A DNA stretch of 64,000 nt from Guillardia theta CCMP2712 (GCF_000315625.1 NW_005434603.1:258414-322413), one strand, 5' to 3'. Positions 23,880-34,440 are shown, counted from the first letter of the stretch. The notes: generated by a model not told the origin, from the sequence alone. Program-made: numbers and translations.

Positions 23880-24947
23880 CTCTGAGAGTTCTCTGAGAGA
23901 TCTCCTCTCCCTTGCTCTGAGAGTTGTCGTTCAGGAAAATTTTGCTTCTCAACGAGTCACCGACGAGGAGATGCTCGAGGCATGTAGCCTCTGTCCTTTC
24001 TTTCCTCCTCCTTCCTCCTCGTCTGTTATTCTTCTTCAAGACCAGCAAATCTCTCCCCTCTCCCCTCTCTTCGCTCTTCTCTTGCCCTCTCACCCTCCGC
24101 CTCCCTCTCCTCGCCAAACCCCTCCGTTTCCTTTCCTTTCCTTTCCTTTCCTTCCTCCCGCCCTGTCTCCCCCTCCTCGTCTATGGAGTACCTGAGACCA
24201 TAGCACAGGCGCAGCGGAGCTGCATGCTCGAGGAAGACTACTTGATGGACCCGCACACAGCCGTGGGCTACGCAGCAATCAGGAGGAGCGTCCTGTTGTG
24301 GAGAGCGCCAGGAGGGTGACTCTGCCATTTCAGGGCCTGTAAGGACGGAAATGTTGTGCTGCTGGCAACTGCTCACCCTTGCAAGTTCGAAGACGCTATC
24401 ACTGAGGTAGGACGAGGAGGAAGGGAGAGAGGGGGATGGAGACGGTCGGACTTGATGTGGGTGAGAGGGAGGAGGCGGGGAGGAAGAGAAGCGGTAGCCC
24501 AGGGAGGAGGAAGAGGCTCTGAGGGGGATTTGTGCAGGCGTTGGGAAAGAAATGGGTGGAGGAGAACGAAGAGAGAGTGCGACCGGAGAGCGTCAAGAAG
24601 CTCATGAACAAGAAGGAGAGGAGGTGAAATTCGCTCTCTCGCAGCTGCTCTGCTTGCCTGCCCTCTGCTCCCCCACGCTCTCGCCGCACTCCCATGCTGA
24701 GCTTGTGCAGGCGGGGAACCTTCAGGGAGGGAGAGGACTGGACTTCACAGCTGAGGAGGTGAGTCATGAGGAGGAGGAGGAGGAGGACCTGAGAATGCGG
24801 CTGCAGGATGTTCGACCAAGGGGACTGGGACTGTTTGGCGTAAGAGTAGGAAGAGAAAGACAAGCGGGAGGAGGAGGAGGGAGGGAGGGAGGGAGGGAGG
24901 GAGGGAGGGAGGGAGGGAGGGAGGACAACTTCAGTTGTCAATTGTAA
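22187..24947 (+). CDS. thrC: Threonine synthase
   Basis: PLP enzyme converting O-phosphohomoserine to threonine. The start at 22187 reads MRYVSTRGGG, the usual beginning of the yeast THR4/bacterial ThrC class, followed by ARDGGLYVPK. Exon 2 begins at about 22591 with SMSFKDFGQQ, placing the PLP lysine in the expected ELFHGP-x-x-x-FKDFG context. STTGDTGPAAI, FQGGGDDMDAP, HGLAAVNSINIGR, DFALPCGALGNAAAG, CGTNMNDIFHR, ERIIYFLSGGD, DPHTAVGYAA and LLATAHPCKFEDAI follow in order across further exons. One intron uses a GC donor (CTCGAG then GCATGT, about 23976). Short spacer exons around 23794-23976 and the last exon end are uncertain; the open frame runs to 24947 through a (GGGA)n tract. No presequence precedes the core, so it is cytosolic or lacks a found 5' exon. 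Confidence 0.9.
24871..24924. repeat. (GGGA)n tract
   Basis: About 50 bases of GGAG/GGGA repeats on the plus strand at the 3' end of the threonine synthase gene. Whether it is translated or intronic is not settled. Confidence 0.9.
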
Positions 24948-25090
24948 CGCTCATCTCGGAATTCCATGAGACGACGATGAAAATCGAGAAGATACAAGAA
25001 AGAATATTGAGGTTGCGAATAGAATGCTATCAAGGGAATCGAGGAATCGATGGTGCCATGGTCGACTCCTTCAGCCTCCAGTCGACCGTC

Positions 25091-27271
25091 TCATGACTTG
25101 ACGCTGATGGCCTGGGATGCCTGATTCAACCCATCAGCTCTCATCGTCGTCCTCGCAATCTTCGCCTACCTCCCACTCTTGTTGCGGTTGCAGGCTAACA
25201 GGCTGACGGATGGCTCCGACTTCAACACAGACAAACCTCTTTCGAAGTGCAAAACAGGTCAGGTTGAGAACACATCAGAACGCGATCGTTCTCTCCTGTC
25301 AAGCTCCCTGAACAGAATCCTATTCTCCCTCATTCTCCCTCCCTCCCTCCCCTTCTCCCTCCCTCCCTCCCTCCCTCCCTCCCTCCCTCCCACCTTCGCC
25401 CTTATCTTACCTTGTAAGCGTCGTCAGGTAGATCGGCCATCTTCTGCGACTTCTCGATCCAGGGATTCCACACCACCTTCACCCAGAGGTCAGGCAGGGA
25501 CCTCATGGCAGGTCCTCGCTCACAGCATCGGGGAAACTGGAGGACTTGAAGATGCAGATCCTCCTCTTGTGCGACTGATCCTTGATCTCGATCTCTGCCG
25601 CCAACATCAGCGTCGCTGCTTTCTCTCCACACTCTGACTACGTCTTCCCTCCTTGTGTTCTCCTCTCCTCTTTTCCTCGCTTCCCTCCTCTCCCCTACTA
25701 ACCTCCACCCCCCCAACTTCCTCCTCCTCCTCCTTATCCTGTCATGGCCCGGCCCGTGTATCACGCCCGCCATGGCGGTGGAGTCTTCAAGACTGTCGCA
25801 TAATCCCACCCGCTGTCCCCTCGCCGTCCTCTCCACTCTCGTCACCTTGAGGGGTTGGCCCGTACACGCGGTCGACCTCCCCTTCGAACCGGATGGCGTC
25901 CTCTTGTTCTGTTGCGTCCATCGACAAATCTCAGTCACCATCGGCCAGTCGCAGCAGCATCGTTACCTTGTAACACTTTCCCTCCCTGCAGGCTATCCTC
26001 GTACTCGCATCCTCTTAGGCCCTCAACGCTCGTGCTTGAAATGTCGCCCACACCTGTCAGCGAGAAAGCATTCAGACAGGCCCCGAACTCTTTCCTCCCC
26101 TCCCCTCCGCCTCCCGCTCCCCTCTCCCTCCTCCCCCTCTCCCTCCTCCCCCTCTCCCTCCCCTTACCAAAATAAGTGTGAAGAGCACAGGTAAAGGTGA
26201 ATTGTTCACTGCCAGTGTTCTTCACTTTCATCTTCGTTGCAAGATTTCCTTCGTCTGTCAACTCGACCTACAAAGATGTCATTTGTTTGCCAGAATCCAC
26301 CATCTTTCTCTACAGATTACATCGCAACCACAGCCTGCTCCTGCTCCTACTCCTGCTCCTGCTCCTCCTGCTCCTGCTCCCGCTCCCGCTCCTGCTCCTG
26401 CTCCTACTCCTGCTCCTGCTCCTCCTCCTTCCCTATTGCTACCACCGCTAGCTCCTCCTCCTCTCCTCTACCATCTCTTCTTCCTCGTCCTGCTTACGAC
26501 TCTTACGCATCTCCATCACGGTCATACCAGATAGTTGACTTGGAACGTGTGAGGCCAGGCAGAAGCCCGAGTGCTTTCCGAGTCCTTGAGTTCAAACTCA
26601 ACGGATTTCTCGTCTTGCCTGTCAGATGCCGTCAATCCTTCTCCCCCCATCAACCGACATCGCACTTGGCGATCGCCCAGTCGTTGTTCTTGCGGCAAAA
26701 CCCGTGCTACCGCACGCAAACAAGACTAAGTCAGAAGACACGGCAAGTAGAAGCCGACCGGTAGGAGAGCACGCAGATGGGACTCAAGTTACCTGCTCGA
26801 GGGCTCCTCTCGGACCAAACCTGGAGGACGAAAACGTCAAGACTTCCAGTCACAGGAACATCACAATGTCGCACTGAGGGAAGCAGATGGGAATCCCTCC
26901 ACGGATCGCATCCTGCGGGCCGAACTTTGCTGCAGGGCTGACAAATAGCACAGACTCTTCGTTGACACCTGCGACAGGAGCTCAGGCAAGCTCGCACGGA
27001 GGACAAAAGGCGCCCAAGTCAAAACAACATCAAGGGCAGATATTCATGCACAGGAAGAAGATATTAAGACAAGGCAAACAATATCGAGACGTCCAAAAGA
27101 TAGCAAGACAAGGCATAAATTTTGAGGCGGGATGCATATCAGGCCACACTTGGGAAAGTTCCTACCAGGGGACCATGTGAGTACGTGTGCCCCGTGCTTC
27201 GCAACTTCCAACTTGGAGCCAACAGAGTTTCTGAGCGACACGGTCGCTGCTTGACCCGCACCTTGAGACAT
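25091..27271 (-). CDS. Glucose-6-phosphate 1-epimerase
   Basis: Aldose-1-epimerase fold, hexose-6-phosphate mutarotase branch; interconverts alpha and beta anomers of glucose 6-phosphate. About eleven exons chain on the minus strand. Exon 1 starts at 27271 with MSQGAGQAATVSLRN and includes GAHVLTW. Later: LFVSPAAKFG, IRGGIPICFPQFGPRGALEQ, HGFCRKNNDWAIA, SVEFELKDSESTRASAWPH, KVKNTG...FTCALHTYFGVGDIS, EGLRG..YEDSLQGG, IRFEGEVDRVYG, VVWNPWIEKSQKMADLPDD, RFVCVEVGAI with the catalytic-type Glu, ending ASQAISVKS then TGA. The order matches family members end to end. Introns hold (CTCC)n and (CTGCTC)n repeats (25336-25391, 26336-26440). The gene converges on threonine synthase with at most ~145 bp between stops. 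Confidence 0.88.
25336..25391. repeat. (CCCT)n tract in intron
   Basis: CCCTCCCTCCCT repeats inside the last introns of the epimerase gene; purine-rich on that gene's sense strand. Confidence 0.9.
26336..26440. repeat. (CTGCTC)n intronic microsatellite
   Basis: Imperfect CTGCTC/CTCCTG hexamer repeats within an intron of the epimerase gene. The apparent Leu- or Ser/Cys-rich frames here are repeat by-products. Confidence 0.9.
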
Positions 27272-27812
27272 GGCCAACAAGTTTCTGAGGGCATTGAAGT
27301 CATGCAGGGGAAAGGCAAACGCAGCGGGGGGGGCAAAGGGGGGGCGGGGGGGAGAGAGAAGAGGAGAGGAGAGTGGTGAGAGAAGCGGAAGGGGGAGAGG
27401 CGGTGGTGGGGAGGCGTGGGGGGCATGGTCGGCAATGGACGGCTCACACGATAAGGGATGAGAATATGGTAAGGGCACAAGCAGACTGCAAAGGCCTCAT
27501 ATCCCTAAGGAACTCAAGTCATCATAAGAGCTTTCGGTCTCACTTGAAGTCTCAGAATCAGCAATCTCTCTCTCTCTCTTCTCTCCCTCTGCTTCCTGTA
27601 CTCCATCTGAAGGCTGCATGCTGTGTTGCGAACAGCAAGGGGGGTTGAGGGGACAGAGACAGGAACAAGAATGCCTTAAACTGGCATCAGGCCTGATATA
27701 CGAGAATACGAGGCATAACCCGAGCAAGGGTTGAGGAAGGAGGAATGGAAAGGAACAAGGTTGGGGGTAGGCTGGGGTGGATCTGGACTGGGATGCAGTA
27801 GCAGAGGGTGGA

Positions 27813-27920
27813 GGCAGCATGGGAGCTTGCTTAGGAGCTTGCTTAGGAGGCAGCATGGGAGCTTGCTTAGGAGGCAGCATGGGAGCTTGCTTAGGAGGCA
27901 GCATAGGAGCTTGCTTAGGA
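27813..27920. repeat. 24-bp minisatellite
   Basis: About 4.5 copies of a 24-bp unit containing AGCATGGGAGCTTGCTTAGG, one copy shortened. It is in frame in open frames on both strands (minus: Lys-Gln-Ala-Pro-Met-Leu-Pro-Pro repeats), but there is no other coding support. The surrounding 27272-28095 and 28411-28612 hold no recognised gene; a purine-rich tract lies at 27320-27420. Confidence 0.85.
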
Positions 27921-28095
27921 GAATCGAGCCTGGCATCCGGTCTCGCATCTTTCGGCATCGAGCACAGCAGCGAGCACCACAATCTGCATCGAGCAGGGCG
28001 GGACAAGGTGGGCAGCAAGGTGGGGATGCACTGGGGGATGCAGGCAAAACAGGATGAGCGGGGATGAGGATCAGACTTTGTTGGGTTTCCCGGCC

Positions 28096-28410
28096 AGGGG
28101 GCAACAATGTTTAAAATGAATTTATATTTACAACGATAAGTTACGACTGCCCTGAATAGCTTACAAAAATAAAAACATTTAGAAATCATGTTTCTCGTAG
28201 TCAAAATATTTTATAATTTGACTCTGATACCAGTTCTGATTTTCAAAACTACTTGTAAAATAAGAGGTACAAAGTTCTTTATACCGTTAAAACATAAAAC
28301 TATATAGGAACAAAATTGCGATATGTTTCATACAGTTAATTTCATCTAAAAGACGAAATCATCGATCTTTTTAAAATACAGATTGATCCAAGTTTTAAAT
28401 TTAAAAGTTC
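28096..28410. other. AT-rich island
   Basis: About 315 bases dominated by A and T (TTTAAAATG, ATATTTTATAATTT and similar) in a region that is otherwise balanced or GC-rich. No open frame of note and no recognised organelle gene. Inserted organelle or nucleomorph DNA is one possibility; an AT-rich promoter of the gene beginning at 28613 is another. Confidence 0.6.
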
Positions 28411-28612
28411 CTCATAAAGCCTGGAGTGTGGGAGTGGGGGGGCCGGGAAGGGGAGGAGGCCACAGCATTTAAAAAGAAGAGAGGAGAGATTGGACTCTCT
28501 TTTCAACACCCTACCCCCTATCTGTCATGTAAATTGCAATAAAATATAGGGGTGGAGGTCCTTTCTTTTTGTTTCATTTCAGGCCACCGGCACGCGAGCA
28601 GAGGCCGCCGCG

Positions 28613-29965
28613 ATGCTGAAGCGATTCCTCCTCCTGTCGGCCGCCGCCGCCGCCGCCGCCGTCTCGGTAAGGAAGACAGGAGATATGGAGGAGTAGAGAT
28701 AGCGTGAAGATTGAAAGAGCTGAGAGATACGTCAAATAGCCTCTTGAGCCTTCCGATGCTAGGTTGTGCCTTGTGCCAGGACCAAAAGGCGCTAATGGTG
28801 CATACAACAAAGTGAAAGGTGGGAGGGAAGGGATAGTAGCATGAAGTGCTCTTTACGGACGACATTGAATGGCATGACTATAAGTGTTGTATGTGTGAGC
28901 TGCTGCTTAGAGAAGCTGTTGGGATGAATCACATTTTGAGTTTTTTCAACGGACTCTTCCTCCCTTTGTCTTTATACCGTATCTTTGTCTTGGCTTGTAG
29001 GAAAAAGGACGAATAGCTGTTGCATCGTTTCTTCCATCTGGCATGCCCCTCCTTCCTTTCATGCTCTGTAGTCGCTGTGCGATTTTGACCTCCATGTCGT
29101 TGCAATGTGGCTACAGCAATGGGTAGGAATGTTGTGTTGTTCCATAGGTTTTCGGAGGGAAAGAGGAATGGAGAAGGTTTTTCAGACACATTTCTCGTCT
29201 ATTTGAATATCTGTGATGCAAGTTGTATTGCTGTTGTCTTGTGTTGTAGCGGAGGTCTGGGCAAAGTCATCAATTCGGCACGTGCACAACCTTACCTCGC
29301 CTCGCAATGCTGGGCGGTGCGCTGACGCTTCTCGCAGCCCTGTAACTCCAAGTCTCCTTCTCTCGCGTTCGCTGGATCTGTTCTCCCATCTATCCCACGT
29401 ACCACTGCTATCTCCTCCATCCAGTCGTCCTTCGTGGGTTCGCTGGGGTGAGGGCGGTCACTTGTTGCTGGTTGAAGAGTCACGATGCGGTGCAGGCAAT
29501 CAATTGTTGCTGTCGAGGAAGCAAAGGGGGATAGCGCAACGGTGAGGATGAGCCGAACCTGAGCAAGAGGGGGTTGCTGATATGTTGCTGGTCAGAGCTT
29601 GTACATGAGCTGCCGTCGCAATTTGAAGAAGGAGAAGAGGCTTCGTAACGAGATCTGCGCTCGTCAGTACCGCAAGGTGACAGAGGAGCAAGAGCCAGAA
29701 GAGGATATGGAAGAGGCTGATTCGTTCCCGACAGCCCAAGTCCAAGTTCAGGGGGAGCCGCCCAGGACGCAACGCGCGTGCCATGGAAGAGGATGCTGAT
29801 AGCGAGTGGCTGTCTCAGATCTACGGACAACATACCATCTATCGCCGTGACGAGAAGGCTGTTTCCTCTCCTGTGAGTTGCTGAGGAAGTGGTGAAGGGT
29901 TTCTCACATGCTGGCAGGCTGAGAAGACTGGTGGAGTGGAAGCGAAGCAAGCAGTAGCTGCTTAG
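28613..29965 (+). CDS. Small basic protein with signal-like N-terminus
   Basis: Exon 1 (28613-28666) codes MLKRFLLLS then a run of Ala and Val-Ser, a classic hydrophobic leader, and ends at a GTAAGG donor. Well-supported 3' exons read SCRRNLKKEKRLRNEICARQ then YRK (to about 29676), SKFRGSRPGRNARAMEEDAD (from about 29739) through YGQHTIYRRDEKAVSSP, and a last exon AEKTGGVEAKQAVAA then TAG at 29963-29965. The exon(s) between 28667 and 29596 are unclear; AEVWAKSSIRHVHNLTSP near 29250 is a candidate but its phase does not fit cleanly. The body is very basic. Function unknown; a leader plus basic body would suit an organelle or secretory protein. It converges with the kinase gene, 31 bp away. Confidence 0.5.
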
Positions 29966-29996
29966 AGGGTTCATTGACTACTTTAGGGTTTATTCA

Positions 29997-32687
29997 TCAA
30001 GTGATCACCGAGACGAATGTTTGAAGATACTTACCACATATCATATCACTCGTCAGCTCCCCCTTGGCCACTTGTTGCTCTACCTCACTCCTCACTCTTC
30101 TCCCAATCTTTGTTTTCTGCAGAGCCGTGAGAAACTGTTTGCAGTCGGCCTCGGTCAGGAAGTAGCAGACAGTGCTTTTCCAATCGTTTGAAAACTGCAC
30201 TGAAGTACTCGATGATTTCCTCGCCTGTACCTCAGAGACGGTGAACTCAGCCTTGCTCGACCCCTCGATCTTCTTGATGGTCAACCTGCCCTTGTGAAGT
30301 ACCAGGGTTCCTGCCTTCTGTCCCCCGAAGACGGAGTCCGACTTGTACCTCACCGTCATGAGCAATTTGCTGTTGTAGAAGACACTCTCGGGGTCTTGGA
30401 TCTTCACCTCCTGCGCGGTGAACTTTTTCAGGGCATCCTCCACCGGCTCCTCCTTGAAGAAGGAGAGGAACTCCTCGTAGTCGACGCAGCCGTTCCCGTC
30501 CCGGTCGAGCTTCTGCTCAAGTGCTTCGAGGGCGGCAGGGCTGAGGAAAGGGAACTTGTCTTTGAGGACTTGCTTCATGGTTTCGTTGCTGGCCGTCTGC
30601 TCGAACTTGCACTTCATCCAGAGTTCCTGCGCGCTCCCTGGCTTCACCGCCTTCTCCGACTCGTTGAGCGCTTGCGAGTAGACCTCATCCCATCGCTCGA
30701 GCATGGCGCCGGCATCGGCTATCCGCTTCTCAGCTGACTTCTCGAGGCAGCCAGCGGTGATGAAGTCGGAGATTGAAACCGGGATGTCGTTGAGAGGAGC
30801 CGGAGGTTCATCATACAAGGCCAATAGATAGCGGCTGACGAGGACAGGATCGGACAAGTCTTGCACAGAGACAGAGTTGCCGTTGACGAGGAAGGGAAGC
30901 TTCTTGGTGAGAGCCTCAACGAAGATGACGCCGATGGAAAAGACGTCGCAGGCTGCTGTAAGAGCCGCTCTCTTGTGCTGCTCAGGGCTCGCGTAGACCG
31001 GAGTTCCGACAAATTCGCCGACCATGGTCGCACAGGCAGCTGACACGGCATTCACCTGCTTGGAAGTGCCGAAGTCAACCACCACCATGTCGCCGTTCTG
31101 TTTGCGCATGAGGTTGGCAGGCTTGAGGTCTCGGTGAATGATGCCGAGGCTATGGACCGCTTTCATGCCTTGCATGACCTGCCTCATGTCCTTTGACGCT
31201 TCCATCCACGTGAGAGGGCTTTTCAGCTTGTTCAGGAAGCTCTCGTAATCCTCGCCTACTACCAGATCCATGGCGATGTACAAGTGGGACTCGTGATATC
31301 CGTACCCGAGGAAGCGAACGATATTCTTGCTCCTGATCTTCTCGAGGTTCTGTGCTTCGACCTTCCCCCGCTTGTCTTCTTGGCCGTCGCATCTCTTGAG
31401 AGCTACGATGTTCCCGTTCTTGGGGTCTCTTCCCTCGAAGACGCTCCCCATGGCTCCTTTCCCTACGGATCTTGCAAGCAGGACGAACTTCTTGTTGTTG
31501 TTCATCAAGATCTCAACCTGGGGCTCCGCAATCTCCTCCGCCTTGTCTACTGGCTTGCTCCCCGTTTCCTCTCCATCCCTAAGGGATCGGATGTGTTGAA
31601 GCTCAATCATGTACTCCTTGGCTTCCCTCTCGTCGTACTTGCAGTTCGCTACGCTTCTAATCATCGCGTTACATGTGTCTTTGTCGACCTGAACCATGCT
31701 GTTGCAGAGCGAGCTGAGCTCGTCAGCCATCTGACGTCTCAGGTTTGAGTAATATTCACGAGTCATGGGCTGGCTCAACGTGTCCGAGGAGATGTTGGAG
31801 TCTCGAACGTGCTTGATGTCCAAGAGAGTCCGGTATGCCTGGTTCTTGGTGCTCAGCAATGCATTCTCAAGCAGGAGAAAGCACAGGATGTCAAAACTCC
31901 ACTCGTCCCAAGGGACAGTCTCGATCATTCTAGCTTGATCTGGTCTCAACATACCGTACAGCTCCTTGTTCTTTCGGAGTCTGGACACCATTGATTTCGC
32001 TTCTTGCTCCGACCATTGCCTCGAATTCTTCGACTGCCACACGTGCTTGAACAAGGTCTTCAAGACCGTCGGAGCCGTGGAGAGAAGTAGCTTCTGCAGT
32101 CTGAACATCCGCAACCGTCCTTCTGCGTCATTCCCGTCTGCCAGCTTAGGCGCTGTTGCCACCACCTTCAAGAGCTGAGTCTCAAGTGCTTTCCAGCTTC
32201 CGTCGGGCTGCTTCACTGCCTCCACACGGAGCAGGTATCCCTTGGCTAACTCGTTCCAGTTCCCAGAGTATGTCTCCTTGAGAACCACAACTTCTACATC
32301 TCCGCATTTGACGGTACATGATTCTCCCTTGAGCTTGCTCGCAACTGTACCCTCAAAGACCCTATGTTCTTGCTCCTTCCATTCGAGGTTCTTGATCTCT
32401 CGCTTTGAGACGGCCTGGAGTTTGTACTCGAAACACTTGATACCAAGATCCTTTGACTGGTAGCCATGCAGCTTTAAGCACAACTTTGAAGCGTCGTCAG
32501 CGGAGCGGCAATTGATGAAGACTAGCTTCCTTTGTCTCAGAATATCATTTTGGTCGAACTTTGGAGAATCGAAGGATTCGTACAAGTCAGAAAACTTTGA
32601 GTCAAGAAAACCTTTGACTTTATCGGAGTCTGTATCGACGTCGAGGCCACAGAGCGCAACCACGCACCTGTCATTCTTCCTAGGCAT
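29997..32687 (-). CDS. Protein kinase with RRM-like N-terminus and EF-hand
   Basis: A single uninterrupted 896-codon frame, striking in an intron-rich region. Residues 8-90 resemble an RRM fold (alternating strands with VFINCRSADDASKL in place of RNP1). Residues 110-170 are strand-rich; 185-300 are helical and unidentified. The kinase domain spans about 402-668: Gly-loop GKGAMGSVFEG (409-419), VALKR with Lys431, HRDLKPANL (518-526), DFG (538-540), GTPVYASPEQ (561-570) and a late Arg in EKRIAD. All catalytic residues are present. A canonical EF-hand loop DRDGNGCVDYEE lies at 728-739. The C-terminal 760-896 looks like a beta-rich, PH-like region. Ser/Thr kinase, possibly Ca2+-controlled. I do not know this domain order from any named family. 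Confidence 0.85.
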   Translation of the reverse strand: MPRKNDRCVVALCGLDVDTDSDKVKGFLDSKFSDLYESFDSPKFDQNDILRQRKLVFINCRSADDASKLCLKLHGYQSKDLGIKCFEYKLQAVSKREIKNLEWKEQEHRVFEGTVASKLKGESCTVKCGDVEVVVLKETYSGNWNELAKGYLLRVEAVKQPDGSWKALETQLLKVVATAPKLADGNDAEGRLRMFRLQKLLLSTAPTVLKTLFKHVWQSKNSRQWSEQEAKSMVSRLRKNKELYGMLRPDQARMIETVPWDEWSFDILCFLLLENALLSTKNQAYRTLLDIKHVRDSNISSDTLSQPMTREYYSNLRRQMADELSSLCNSMVQVDKDTCNAMIRSVANCKYDEREAKEYMIELQHIRSLRDGEETGSKPVDKAEEIAEPQVEILMNNNKKFVLLARSVGKGAMGSVFEGRDPKNGNIVALKRCDGQEDKRGKVEAQNLEKIRSKNIVRFLGYGYHESHLYIAMDLVVGEDYESFLNKLKSPLTWMEASKDMRQVMQGMKAVHSLGIIHRDLKPANLMRKQNGDMVVVDFGTSKQVNAVSAACATMVGEFVGTPVYASPEQHKRAALTAACDVFSIGVIFVEALTKKLPFLVNGNSVSVQDLSDPVLVSRYLLALYDEPPAPLNDIPVSISDFITAGCLEKSAEKRIADAGAMLERWDEVYSQALNESEKAVKPGSAQELWMKCKFEQTASNETMKQVLKDKFPFLSPAALEALEQKLDRDGNGCVDYEEFLSFFKEEPVEDALKKFTAQEVKIQDPESVFYNSKLLMTVRYKSDSVFGGQKAGTLVLHKGRLTIKKIEGSSKAEFTVSEVQARKSSSTSVQFSNDWKSTVCYFLTEADCKQFLTALQKTKIGRRVRSEVEQQVAKGELTSDMICGKYLQTFVSVIT

Positions 32688-32727
32688 TTGGTCTGCACTT
32701 CAAGCAATCAGAGGCTCGGAATACACC

Positions 32728-32820
32728 ATGAGTCTCCTACTTTTCCTCCCCCTTTCTAATGAGTCTCCTACTTTTCCTCCCCCTTTCTAATGAATCTCCT
32801 ACTTTTCCTCTCCCTTTCTA
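32728..32820. repeat. 31-bp tandem repeat, three copies
   Basis: Three near-identical copies of a 31-bp unit (ATGAGTCTCCTACTTTTCCT plus eleven more bases) just upstream of the kinase gene start (32687). It may lie in that gene's 5' UTR or promoter. Confidence 0.9.
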
Positions 32821-33133
32821 CTTACTCCTCCCTTGTTTTATCATTCGCTTCTCCTTCTCACTTCCTCCCTTCCTTCCCCTGCCTCCCTCCCACTCCGACA
32901 TGATCGCTCGAACCAAAAGTTGGTGGGAAGCGCTTTCACTACCCCCACTACCCCCCTCCTCCACGTATGATGACCTACCCTACCTACTGCAACGACGGTT
33001 TTATTGTTGTTGTGCAAGAGTCTACCCACCCCTTTGACGTTATCATGGAGCACCCCACCCCACCCCACTCTCCTCGGTCATAATGACCGTCGGACTGAAT
33101 ATTTTCCTAGCTCACTTCTACCGTACTGTTCCG

Positions 33134-34065
33134 TTTACTCAAAGTTGAGTTAAAGATCAGTACGAGGACAATCAGGAAGAGACGAGGGTCTTTCTTTGCC
33201 GAGTAAAGAATCGGAAAGACGAGGAGGCACCCGGCGTACGGTCACGGTCCGATCGCTGTACTCAGTGACTACTGGAGCAGTGACTCGGACTCCGGGAAGG
33301 CCGCGGGCCGCCGGGGGCCGCCCGGTACCGTACCGGGGCCGGGGGGCGGCGGCGGGGGGCGGCGGGCCGCGCCGCCGAGGGCGGCCGCCACCCGGTACTA
33401 CGGTACGGTGGCGGCCGCCGGTGGCGGCCGCCAGTAGTATACGGTATAACCGGCCGCCCGGCCGGGCCGCGGAACTTAGGAATCTGGCATTCAAGGGCAG
33501 GGCCGCTGAACCCCGCGTCTCTACAGCTTGGGAGGTTGAAGAGGAATTTGGCCCCCGGCTCGCCGGAGTCGGGAAATCACAGGCCGGGCTGCGCGGCCCT
33601 CCTATGAATATACTCAATACTACTGAGTTTCCGAAGTGGATACCTACCGTGGCAAATCTGCCTCAGTGACGAAAAATTCAAGTACTCAGTGACGGTAGTA
33701 AGAGGAGGTCGGAGTTTACTGAGAGCCCCGCGCCGCCGCCGCCGGCGGAGGTCCCGGCGCCGGAGAACTTCGGAACTCGGAACTCGGAACTTCGGAAGCA
33801 GGCCCGGGCGCCTGGACTCTGGCACGGTGACAAGACAAAACTGAGCCTGATTGGATCCCACTCGGACCCGCCGGGAGGAACCCCCGCCGCCCCATCATCG
33901 CGGGCGCCGCACCGGCGGCGTTCACAGTGACGGAACTTAACTCTAACTTCCGATTAGAGTCGGACGGCTCAGCTCGGACGTCGGACTCCCCCGGGAGGCT
34001 CCGGGCCCCTAGTCTACCAGAAGTTTACTCAAAGTTAAGTTAAAAATCAGTACGAGGACAATCCG
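33134..34065. repeat. GC-rich element bounded by direct repeats
   Basis: Very GC-rich DNA with palindromic GGCGGCCGCC-like runs. A 39-bp sequence occurs at 33134-33172 and again, with two mismatches, at 34024-34062 in the same orientation, about 890 bp apart, close to both edges of the GC-rich block. An identical inverted copy lies at 21959-21997. There is no transposase frame. The rest of 32821-33133 and 34066-34335 holds CT-rich and TACCCC-type DNA with no gene. Confidence 0.65.
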
Positions 34066-34335
34066 ACGATCAGGCCCCTGTGCGGCAGCGGCCGTGAGCG
34101 GGCTCGAAGTCTTGACTGAGTTTTCGCCGGAAAATTCTTTTTTCGGGTACGAAGGCGTGACGTATGGCGACCCCTCGAAAGTAAAAGTACAGTACCAGTA
34201 GTAGTCGATCACAGGTACTAAACTTTACTTAAATATAACCGACGGTAGTATTTGTAAACTTCTCAAGTTTTTTTTCGGATGGCTGATATCTTGTTGATAT
34301 CGTTTTCGAGTTCGGGCCCTATTGGTCCTCATCAG

Positions 34336-34440
34336 CCTGCGTCCTCACTCCCTCCCTCCTCCCTCCTCCCTCCTCCCTCCTCCCTCCTCCCACCTCCCTC
34401 CTCCCTCCTCCCACCTCCCTCCTTCTTCCTTCCTCCTTCC
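34336..34440. repeat. (CTCCCTC)n tract
   Basis: Almost pure pyrimidine CTCCCTCCTCCCACC repeats, about 100 bases upstream of the next gene start at 34539; may form part of its promoter or 5' UTR. Confidence 0.9.

Noticed and set aside
26336-26440. Telomere or centromere satellite
   Set aside because: A short hexamer microsatellite confined to an intron, with coding exons directly on both sides.
27813-27920. CRISPR-like array
   Set aside because: Units are contiguous 24-bp tandem copies without unique spacers, in a eukaryotic context.
27497-28204. 235-codon minus frame with KQAPMLPP repeats
   Set aside because: It depends on a minisatellite and begins in AT-rich DNA; no homology-like sequence or splice support.
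33196-33669. 157-codon frames on both strands of the GC-rich island
   Set aside because: Open frames are expected by chance in such GC-rich DNA; composition is Arg, Gly and Pro without conserved motifs.
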